NCBI GenBank assembly: GCA_904502135.1
Contig: CAJGDE010000090.1
Coordinates: forward strand, 1-7,651
DNA: 7,651 nt
From: Kiritimatiellia bacterium
Lineage (GTDB): Bacteria > Verrucomicrobiota > Kiritimatiellia > RFP12 > UBA1067
Reading direction: 5' to 3'
Positions within the stretch are counted from its first letter, which is position 1; each line of letters opens with the position of its first letter. The notes under the pieces are model-generated. The model ran no database searches. It was not told where the DNA came from and saw nothing but the letters and a program-made list of their open reading frames with translations. Of this stretch, positions 1 to 5,858 are shown in pieces. The translations under genes and the position numbers were made by a program.

Positions 1-53
1 CAAAGGTGAAACTCACGCAAACATTATGTTCCATTTCTCTTCCATCGATACAT

Positions 54-130
54 GGGCTTGTAGCTCAGTTGGTTAGAGCGCGTCCCTGATAAGGACGAGG
101 TCACAAGTTCGATTCTTGTCAGGCCCACCA
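54..130 (+). tRNA. tRNA-Ile (anticodon GAU)
   Basis: This is a complete 77-nt tRNA with the CCA end encoded (128-130). The 7-bp acceptor stem pairs 54-60 (GGGCTTG) with 120-126 (CAGGCCC), with one G-U pair. The anticodon stem is 81-85/93-97 and the loop CTGATAA carries anticodon GAT at 88-90. The T arm contains the usual GTTCGATTC. It is followed 89 nt later by tRNA-Ala(UGC). In many bacteria this pair sits in the 16S-23S rRNA spacer; no rRNA sequence is visible in the 53 bases upstream. Confidence 0.97.
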
Positions 131-133
131 GTA

Positions 134-211
134 CAGGGAATAGGTGATAGGTAATAGGGAATAGGTTGTTCTTGATTGCGTTATTCACTATTCATTCTTC
201 ACTATTCACTG
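134..211. repeat. heptamer tandem repeats in opposed orientation, forming a long imperfect hairpin
   Basis: The left arm (137-164) is four 7-nt units of the form GGAATAG, GTGATAG, GTAATAG, GGAATAG. The right arm, read on the - strand from 208 to 181, is TGAATAG, TGAAGAA, TGAATAG, TGAATAA. In one register 134-164 faces 181-211, and I count 24 of 31 positions paired, including three G-U pairs, around a 16-nt loop. G-A mismatches recur every seven bases (137/208, 144/201, 151/194, 158/187), as expected when repeat units differ at one fixed position. It lies wholly in the tRNA-Ile/tRNA-Ala spacer, so it would be in the precursor transcript. It resembles in style the heptanucleotide short tandem repeats known from cyanobacteria; homology to those is not implied. 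Confidence 0.8.
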
Positions 212-219
212 AACGTAGC

Positions 220-295
220 GGGGGTATAACTCAGTTGGTAGAGTGGCTGCTTTGCAAGCAGCATGCCGTCGGTTCGAATCCGTCTACCTCCACCA
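220..295 (+). tRNA. tRNA-Ala (anticodon UGC)
   Basis: This is a complete 76-nt tRNA with encoded CCA (293-295). The acceptor stem pairs 220-226 (GGGGGTA) with 285-291 (TACCTCC), with one G-U pair. The anticodon stem is 246-250 (GCTGC) with 258-262 (GCAGC), and the loop TTTGCAA carries anticodon TGC at 253-255. The T arm has GGTTCGAATCC. It is probably cotranscribed with tRNA-Ile upstream and ended by the terminator at 351-381. Confidence 0.97.
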
Positions 296-350
296 TAAAG
301 TTCTTATGTGAGTTAATCTCAAACATTCGATTTTTGATCCTGAAATTAAT

Positions 351-381
351 AGATCGGTGCAGCGCATCGATCTTTTTTTTT
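351..381 (+). terminator. rho-independent terminator of the tRNA unit
   Basis: A 10-bp stem (351-360 with 364-373, AGATCGGTGC and GCATCGATCT, one G-U pair) closes a 3-nt loop and runs directly into nine T residues (373-381). This is a textbook intrinsic terminator, 55 nt after tRNA-Ala. It separates the tRNA unit from the protein operon. The preceding stretch 296-350 shows no gene. Confidence 0.93.
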
Positions 382-391
382 ACGTGTTGCG

Positions 392-420
392 TTGACAGTG
401 CGTGAGGTGTGTGTTATAAT
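392..420 (+). promoter_or_regulatory. perfect-consensus sigma-70 promoter
   Basis: TTGACA (392-397) and TATAAT (415-420) are separated by exactly 17 bp, so both hexamers match the housekeeping sigma consensus. The start site should lie near 427, giving an untranslated leader of about 80 nt before the ATG at 509. It lies 10 bp after the tRNA terminator and is the only convincing promoter seen for the six genes to 7082. A promoter this close to consensus predicts strong expression with little need for an activator (inference). Confidence 0.9.
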
Positions 421-436
421 TCGCAGTTAAATTGAT

Positions 437-461
437 ACGCTTTCTCAAAGGCTTGAGACGT
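437..461 (+). other. stem-loop near the 5' end of the outer-membrane protein mRNA
   Basis: TCTCAA (443-448) pairs perfectly with TTGAGA (453-458) around a 4-nt loop. ACG (437-439) can extend it with CGT (459-461) across a 3-nt bulge. It starts about 10 nt after the predicted transcript start and lacks a T-run, so it is not a terminator. A 5' stabilising hairpin, as known for some abundant outer-membrane protein mRNAs, is one reading (inference). No known riboswitch or leader peptide is recognised. Confidence 0.5.
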
Positions 462-508
462 GTCGGTTCAGCTAAGTATAAAACAATAAAATTAAGGAAT
501 AAAAGTAA

Positions 509-1447
509 ATGAAAAAAATGTTGTTGATGTTGATGTCAATCGCATTTGTAAATGTGCTTCTTGCATCTGCAGAAGCAAATACAGAGAATGCTCAAGAAAA
601 TGAAGCGTTGGAAGAAGAAAGCGATGCTCTTTTTGAAGCTGGTTTTGATGTTGATTTTTATACCGCCTACGTTTTCCGCAATCAGGTTTACAATGATCGC
701 CCCGTGGCGCAGCCTTGCGTTTGGGCTGATTTCATCGCTTTCGATCCGTTTTATCTCGGTTTCTATGTTTGGCAGAACTACGATTTGACAAACCGTCGCC
801 GTGAGGAAATGCGCGGCGAGTGGAACGAAACCGACTATAACATCCATCTCGGCGCGACCGTTTGGGCGAATGAGGATGAGACTATGTCGCTTACGCTTGA
901 GGCCGGTCATGAATGGTTTGTCAACAATGTGAAGAGCGAATATTCAAAAGACTACGCCTCTTCATGCGAAATCTACGTTAAGGCCGAGTTTGAGAATCCC
1001 ATTGTGACGGCGTACGGTCAGGTAAGCCACATGTACCGCCCTGAAGACAGTACTCACTACGAGCTTGGACTTAAGCGCGATTTTGTCCTCATGGAGGAAA
1101 TGGCGCTCGGAGATTCTTTAACGCTCGGTTTTGACTGGAATGTCAACTTCGGTAGCGGCCGCTATCTCGATTACATCTACAGCGGCGTTGGTCGCGGCGC
1201 TTTCATCGAAGAAGATGAGGATGAGTATTTTGAGCGCGGCAATAAGGACGGAATTGGAGGAACAACCGTAAAGCTTATTCTTACCTGGCAGCTTTGCGAT
1301 TGCTTCTCAATCGGGGGCGTTGTCGCATATACTTCGCTTCTTAACGAGTCTATCCGCGATGGTTATCGCGATAGCGGTTGGTATTGGGGGTCGCATTATG
1401 ACGCTGATTGCGTCTGGGGTGGCGTTCAAGCTAAACTCAGCTTCTAA
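509..1447 (+). CDS. outer-membrane beta-barrel (porin-like) protein
   Basis: The 312-residue product begins with a Sec signal peptide: MKK, a hydrophobic core to about residue 19, then two possible AxA sites (after A21 or A23). The mature part opens with an acidic Glu-rich segment (25-43). It then shows alternating polar/aromatic strands rich in Tyr and Trp, beginning around GFDVDFYTAYVFR (45-57), and ends in Phe (AKLSF), the usual last residue of a BamA-inserted barrel. An acidic loop (EEDEDEYFE, 234-242) suggests an exposed segment. The strand pattern recalls the TorF-like putative porins, but I cannot assign a family or substrate. Five cysteines (70, 153, 263, 265, 301) are unusual for a barrel. 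ATG 509 follows AAGGAA (494-499). It is the first gene after the consensus promoter, consistent with an abundant protein. The next gene starts 14 nt after its stop. Confidence 0.8.
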   Translation: MKKMLLMLMSIAFVNVLLASAEANTENAQENEALEEESDALFEAGFDVDFYTAYVFRNQVYNDRPVAQPCVWADFIAFDPFYLGFYVWQNYDLTNRRREEMRGEWNETDYNIHLGATVWANEDETMSLTLEAGHEWFVNNVKSEYSKDYASSCEIYVKAEFENPIVTAYGQVSHMYRPEDSTHYELGLKRDFVLMEEMALGDSLTLGFDWNVNFGSGRYLDYIYSGVGRGAFIEEDEDEYFERGNKDGIGGTTVKLILTWQLCDCFSIGGVVAYTSLLNESIRDGYRDSGWYWGSHYDADCVWGGVQAKLSF

Positions 1448-1461
1448 ACCGTGGAGAAAAT

Positions 1462-3168
1462 ATGAGCACCAAAAAAAATAAAGTCCGCTTTACGGATACG
1501 ACTCTGCGTGATGCGCATCAGTCTCTTTGGGCTACGCGCATGCGTACCGACGACATTTTAAAGATTGCCGAGACGATCGATGACGCCGGTTACTATTCTC
1601 TCGAGTGCTGGGGTGGAGCGACGTTTGACGTATGCATGCGCTTTTTGCGTGAAAATCCCTGGCAGCGTCTGCGTGAGATCAAAAAGGTCTGCAAGAAGAC
1701 GCCTTTGCAGATGCTTTTCCGCGGTCAGAACATTCTTGGTTACAAGCATTATCCGGATGATATCGTTGAGCGTTTCACGGCTCTTGCGTGTGAAAACGGA
1801 ATGGATATTTTCCGTGTGTTTGATGCGCTTAACGATCCGCGCAATCTTGAAACGGCAATTAAATGCGTCAAGAAATACGGTGGCCATGCGCAGGGGACTA
1901 TTTGCTACACGACATCGCCTGTTCATACGATTGATTCATACGTAAAGTTCGCGAAGACCCAGGAGGCGATGGGTATTGATTCTCTGGCAATCAAGGATAT
2001 GGCCGGCATTCTCACCCCGGGCGCCGCGCGAGATCTCGTTTCCGCTCTTAAAAAGGCCATGCCGAAGATGCCTATTCAGGTGCATTCGCACATGACAAGC
2101 GGCATGGCCTCGGCCATGTATATGGCTGCTGTTGAAGCGGGGGCTGGCTGCGTTGACTGCTCCATTTCGACGTTGAGCTCCTTCTCAAGCCAGCCGCCTG
2201 TCGAGTCGATGAAGACGATTCTTGAATCAGAGGGGTTTGAGACTGATCTTGACGCTTCCAAGCTTGAGAAGATTAATACGTATTTCATGGAGCTTAAGAA
2301 AACGCGTCAGCCGAGCTCTTCATCGAAGGTTGAGGCCGTGGATGCCGGCGTTCTCGTTCATGCGATTCCCGGCGGCATGATTTCAAATCTCCGTTCGCAG
2401 CTTGCCCAGCAAGACGCGCTCGATCGTCTCGGCGAAGTTCTCGAAGAGCTTCCTAAAGCGCGAGCCGATCTCGGGTATCCTCCGCTTGTAACGCCGACCT
2501 CGCAGATTGTTGGCGTGCAGGCTGTTCTCAATGTCCTTTCCGGAAAGCGCTACTCAATGGTGACGGATGAGACGAAGCGTTATGCTGCAGGCTATTACGG
2601 CAAGACACCCGCCAAAATAGAACCGAAGCTCCAGAAAAAACTTTGTGGCAAATTGAAGCCGATCGACTGCAGACCGGCGGATCTTCTTAAGCCTGGCCTT
2701 GTAGCGGCGGCAGACGCCTTGCCCGCAGGCACAATCAAGGCAGAGGAAGATATTTTGTCTTACGCGCTTTTCCCAGAGGTGGCGCTTGGGTATTTCAAAT
2801 GGCGCAACACCGACCCCAAGAAGAGAGACGCTATTCCAGCCGATCTTGAAGAGGCTTCAGACAAGGCTTCGGCCGCCGTCTCAAACGCTCCGGCCTCAGC
2901 CGCCCAATCGGCGAGCGCACCGGCGGCGAATGTGGAAGGCACAAGCGTTCTCGCCCCATTGAACGGAACGTTCTATCGCTCCGATGCGCCCGGAAAGCCC
3001 AACATGGCTGAAGACGGCGCTACGGTCAAGGCCGGCGACGCCGTTTGTGTGGTTGAGGCGATGAAACTCTTTAACCCGATAAAAGCTCCATCAGGCGGAA
3101 AGATCACCTTCCTCGTTGAGCACGGCAAGGGCGTTCAGAAAGGTCAGGCTATTGCTGTAATTGTATAA
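1462..3168 (+). CDS. oadA: biotin-dependent carboxyltransferase: oxaloacetate decarboxylase alpha / pyruvate carboxylase subunit B type
   Basis: The 568-residue protein has a TIM-barrel carboxyltransferase domain starting with DTTLRDAHQS (12-21) and ATRM (24-27). The metal-site residues D12, H208 and H210 (HSH) and catalytic K178 (AIKDMAG) are all present. A conserved carboxylase domain follows (about 285-470, with PGGM at 303-306), then an Ala/Pro/Ser linker (about 465-492) and a biotinyl domain (495-568) with EAMKL, where K535 is the biotin site. Family members transfer CO2 between biotin and oxaloacetate/pyruvate. The tail contains GTFYR plus the extra segment typical of AccB (BCCP) rather than the compact OadA tail. 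No OadB/OadG or biotin carboxylase gene is in the window, so OadA and PycB cannot be separated. ATG 1462 has GTGGAG at 1451-1456. Probably cytoplasmic unless a membrane partner exists elsewhere. Confidence 0.9.
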   Translation: MSTKKNKVRFTDTTLRDAHQSLWATRMRTDDILKIAETIDDAGYYSLECWGGATFDVCMRFLRENPWQRLREIKKVCKKTPLQMLFRGQNILGYKHYPDDIVERFTALACENGMDIFRVFDALNDPRNLETAIKCVKKYGGHAQGTICYTTSPVHTIDSYVKFAKTQEAMGIDSLAIKDMAGILTPGAARDLVSALKKAMPKMPIQVHSHMTSGMASAMYMAAVEAGAGCVDCSISTLSSFSSQPPVESMKTILESEGFETDLDASKLEKINTYFMELKKTRQPSSSSKVEAVDAGVLVHAIPGGMISNLRSQLAQQDALDRLGEVLEELPKARADLGYPPLVTPTSQIVGVQAVLNVLSGKRYSMVTDETKRYAAGYYGKTPAKIEPKLQKKLCGKLKPIDCRPADLLKPGLVAAADALPAGTIKAEEDILSYALFPEVALGYFKWRNTDPKKRDAIPADLEEASDKASAAVSNAPASAAQSASAPAANVEGTSVLAPLNGTFYRSDAPGKPNMAEDGATVKAGDAVCVVEAMKLFNPIKAPSGGKITFLVEHGKGVQKGQAIAVIV

Positions 3169-3187
3169 GATTAAGAAGGGGGCAGAC

Positions 3188-4234
3188 ATGAATTCGATAC
3201 TTGGAATGTTCACATTCGCGCTTGGGGGATTGGCCGGAGCCATTTTCCTTCTTCCCGCAAGAGGTATTAAATCCTGGGCGTATGAAACATGGTGGTTTGT
3301 GTATGTTCTTATCGGACTTATCGTCTGCCCGCCTCTTATTTGCTATTTTACCGTACCTGATTTTTGGGCTATTACTGTCTCGCAGCCCAAAACGGTTTTG
3401 GTTCAATGCGCATTTTTCGGCATGATGTGGGGTGTTGGCGCGCTCGCATGGGGGCTTATGGTGAGATATCTCGGCATTGGCCTTGGTCTTGCCATCGGCT
3501 GCGGCCTTTGCGCGGCGACCGGTACGTTAATCCCGCCGATCGCAAGAGGTGAGGCAGCTTCGCTTATTAAAGATGCTGCAGCTCTCACGGTTCTTGCAGG
3601 TGTTTTCGGCTCATTGGTCGGCATCGTTTTTGTAGGCCTTGCCGGAAAGGCCAAAGAAGCGGAACTTCCTGAAGAAGAGAAGAAGAAGGCTGTTGCCGAG
3701 TTTGACTTTAAAAAGGGAGTCCTTACCGCTATCGTGGCTGGAGTTTTTTCGGGCGGCATGAATTTCGGTCTGCAGTCGGGTGGAGCGATTGAAAAGGCCG
3801 CGTACGCTTCTGCGGTTAAGGCTGGAGTTGTCGCGGAAGGTGCGCTTTTCCCGTGGCAGGGCATGCCTGTTATCATGGTGGTTCTTTGGGGCGGTTTTAT
3901 CGTTGAAGTTCTTTGGTGCGTTCAACAGCATTTGAAAAACCGCACATTCGGGGATTATAAAAAGCTTTCCCTCAAGAATTTCATTCTCTCGTCGCTTATT
4001 GGCGTGCTTTGGGTGGCGCAGTTTGTCTGCACAAAGGCGGGTGAGCCCATGATGGGCGAACTTAAGTATATTTCTTTTGCCGTAATGATGGCCTCCACGA
4101 TTTTCTTTTCAACGCTTATCGGTGTTGTCATCGGCGAATGGAAGGGCACGAGTTCCAAGACCAAGGCGTATCTTACGCTTGGTACGCTGATACTTATCAT
4201 CAGTTTCACTGTCATGTCGATTGGTTCAAAATGA
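3188..4234 (+). CDS. rhaT: RhaT-family sugar/proton symporter (L-rhamnose type)
   Basis: The 348-residue integral membrane protein has about ten hydrophobic segments and a charged cytoplasmic loop near 153-175 (EEEKKK). It aligns along its length with E. coli RhaT (344 aa) as I recall it: KSWAYETWW (28-36), FGMMWGVG (77-84), MVRYLG (91-96), GTLIPPI (112-118), FDFKKGVLTAIVAGVFSGGM (172-191), GVLWVAQF (272-279), YISF (294-297) and GEWKG (316-320). RhaT imports L-rhamnose or lyxose with H+. The substrate here is not proven, since no rhamnose catabolic gene is in view. ATG 3188 is chosen because AAGGGGG (3176-3182) sits 5 nt upstream and the protein then matches family length; an upstream in-frame TTG at 3161 would overlap the previous gene. 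It lies 19 nt after the carboxyltransferase and overlaps cysE by ATGA. Confidence 0.87.
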   Translation: MNSILGMFTFALGGLAGAIFLLPARGIKSWAYETWWFVYVLIGLIVCPPLICYFTVPDFWAITVSQPKTVLVQCAFFGMMWGVGALAWGLMVRYLGIGLGLAIGCGLCAATGTLIPPIARGEAASLIKDAAALTVLAGVFGSLVGIVFVGLAGKAKEAELPEEEKKKAVAEFDFKKGVLTAIVAGVFSGGMNFGLQSGGAIEKAAYASAVKAGVVAEGALFPWQGMPVIMVVLWGGFIVEVLWCVQQHLKNRTFGDYKKLSLKNFILSSLIGVLWVAQFVCTKAGEPMMGELKYISFAVMMASTIFFSTLIGVVIGEWKGTSSKTKAYLTLGTLILIISFTVMSIGSK

Positions 4235-4986
4235 CCCTGCCTCAAAGAGTATCTCTTATAACGGAACGATCGTTGTCGGTTCTTCATCCGTGTGTTTACG
4301 GTGCGCTTGCGGATGGAGAAGCGCTGAATGTGATTTCGTCGGAACTTGAAAAAGAAGTCTCGATGCTTTTAAGCGACGTTGAAGCTTCAAAGATCGTCGC
4401 CAAATTCATATCGGCTTTTCCGGAAATTAAGCGTCTTGTCGATTCCGATGTTATTGCTGCATACGAGGGAGACCCCGCGGCGACAAGTCCTATGGAGGTC
4501 GTTATGGCCTATCCGGGAGTATATGCCGTCACGATTCACAGACTCGCGCATGAGCTGTATAAGCTGAAAGTTCCCGTCATTCCGAGAATAATGTCTGAAA
4601 TCGCCCATTCGAAAACAGGTATTGACATACACCCGGGCGCTTCCATCGGCGAGCGTTTCTTTATAGATCACGGAACGGGGGTTGTTATCGGAGAGACGTC
4701 TGTTATCGGGTCTAACGTAAAAATTTATCAGGGCGTTACGCTTGGAGCCTTGAGCTTCGACAAAGACCCGGTGACGGGGTTGCTCGTTAAAGGCGTAAAG
4801 CGTCATCCGAATGTAGAGGATAATGTTGTCATTTATGCAGGAGCTACAATTCTCGGAGGCAATACCGTCATCGGGCACGATAGCGTGATAGGTGGAAATG
4901 TGTGGCTTAAGGATTCCGTTCCTCCGTGTACGTGCGTTTATAATCGTCCTCCTGCGCCGGAGATTCGCCAGTGCTTAAAATCTTGA
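4231..4986 (+). CDS. cysE: serine O-acetyltransferase (EpsC/CysE type)
   Basis: The 251-residue enzyme makes O-acetyl-L-serine from serine and acetyl-CoA, the first step of cysteine synthesis in the cytoplasm. An alpha-helical N-terminal domain (1-120) is followed by a left-handed beta-helix of hexapeptide repeats (about 130-230). GIDIHPGASIG (130-140) and DHGTGVVIGET (146-156) are typical, with D146/H147 and H192 (RHP) matching the catalytic Asp-His and second active-site His of E. coli CysE. The insert between LGALSF and RHP and the GGNVWL coil are features of the long variant seen in Bacteroidetes and relatives. The tail (RQCLKS) lacks the terminal Ile that normally docks CysK. ATG 4231 overlaps the rhaT stop as ATGA and has no visible ribosome site, so translational coupling is likely. 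An in-frame ATG at 4138 only translates rhaT sequence in another frame. Confidence 0.92.
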   Translation: MTLPQRVSLITERSLSVLHPCVYGALADGEALNVISSELEKEVSMLLSDVEASKIVAKFISAFPEIKRLVDSDVIAAYEGDPAATSPMEVVMAYPGVYAVTIHRLAHELYKLKVPVIPRIMSEIAHSKTGIDIHPGASIGERFFIDHGTGVVIGETSVIGSNVKIYQGVTLGALSFDKDPVTGLLVKGVKRHPNVEDNVVIYAGATILGGNTVIGHDSVIGGNVWLKDSVPPCTCVYNRPPAPEIRQCLKS

Positions 4987-5855
4987 TAGCTGCCATTGTC
5001 ATGGGGACATGGAACGGCAATTGGTTTCCTTCAGGAAGAGCGAAGCATAGAGCTGCGCGCGAAGTTGAAGATGCCAGAATTTCAGAAGCGGCGCAAATGC
5101 TTTCTGATGGGCTTTCAAAGATTGACCCCGAAGGGACTAATGATGTTATTTTATGTTTGAATGAAATCAGAAGTCCGGCGGTCGCCACGAATCTAATATC
5201 TAAAATAGGCCGCAAAGGTTTAAAGCTTGCCGCGATATCAAGATACAGATGGAGCGACAGATTCGATCAACAGCAGGATGTTATCGCAACGACTCTGCCC
5301 GTCGTCGACTCGCATTGGAGCGTATGGAAGAAAAAGTCCTCGGTTAAGCCGCCTCGCGGTTATGTGTTTACTTCCGTTGTGATAGATGGAGTCGTGACGG
5401 CTAATGTATATGCCGTCCATCTTAAGTCAAATTACGGCCAGGGCAAGGACGAGAAGAAAATCGAAGACAACCGCAGGAAGCGCTCGATAGCGATAGAGCA
5501 GATCGTCGAGATGGAAAAACCTCGCCGCCGTTCGTTCCGCCGGCCTGTAATTGTAGCAGGCGATCTCAATGCCGACAAAAGACGCAAGGAGTTTTCGCAG
5601 GATACGATTTTTAAGACGCTTGACGAATCGGGCTTTTGTGATGTTTATTTAAACATGCCTGAAGAAGAGCGCTACACGACGGAGCATCGGTATTTCGGGA
5701 AAAGCGCGATTGATTATATTTTCTATCGCGACTTTTCGGTTTGTGGCGTGCCGGAGGCGCTTGCCGTAAAAAATGTCTCCGATCACAGAGCTCTTTTCGC
5801 GCTTTTAGACGTCAACAAAAATATTGTTTTTGAAAAAGAAAAAAAGGAGAACTAA
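4971..5855 (+). CDS. endonuclease/exonuclease/phosphatase (EEP) fold protein
   Basis: The 294-residue protein shows the metal-dependent EEP signature in order: TWNGNWF (13-19) with N15, LNEIRS with E65, AVHLKSN with H150, GDLN (197-200) with D198 and N200, AIDYIFYRD with D248, and the closing SDH (270-272). Members cleave phosphodiesters or phosphomonoesters of nucleic acids, lipids or inositol phosphates; the substrate cannot be told from sequence. Basic clusters (KRR, RRRSFRR, 185-191) could favour a polyanionic substrate. GTG 4971 is chosen because GGAGA (4959-4963) sits 7 nt upstream, giving a 16-nt overlap with cysE. ATG 5001 would start at MGTWN and is the alternative. The N-terminal LKILIAAIV could be the first beta strand or a shortened signal peptide. 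The C-terminus is strongly charged. Confidence 0.85.
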   Translation: MLKILIAAIVMGTWNGNWFPSGRAKHRAAREVEDARISEAAQMLSDGLSKIDPEGTNDVILCLNEIRSPAVATNLISKIGRKGLKLAAISRYRWSDRFDQQQDVIATTLPVVDSHWSVWKKKSSVKPPRGYVFTSVVIDGVVTANVYAVHLKSNYGQGKDEKKIEDNRRKRSIAIEQIVEMEKPRRRSFRRPVIVAGDLNADKRRKEFSQDTIFKTLDESGFCDVYLNMPEEERYTTEHRYFGKSAIDYIFYRDFSVCGVPEALAVKNVSDHRALFALLDVNKNIVFEKEKKEN

Positions 5856-5858
5856 AAA

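Noticed and set aside
1..53. Possible tRNA promoter or end of a 16S rRNA gene upstream of tRNA-Ile
   Set aside because: No anti-Shine-Dalgarno-type 16S end is present, and the AT-rich CATTAT/TATGTT near 22-30 has no acceptable -35. Nothing can be supported here.
166..405. 79-codon + strand open frame
   Set aside because: It runs through tRNA-Ala and the terminator hairpin, so it cannot be a real protein gene.
3403..3876. 157-codon - strand open frame inside the rhaT homologue
   Set aside because: Its Pro/Ala/Ser-rich product is typical of antisense reading of membrane-protein codons, and the sense gene is well supported.
4138..4230. N-terminal extension of the serine acetyltransferase to an upstream ATG
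   Set aside because: The extra residues come from the rhaT coding sequence in another frame and resemble nothing in the family; ATG 4231 gives the normal N-terminus.
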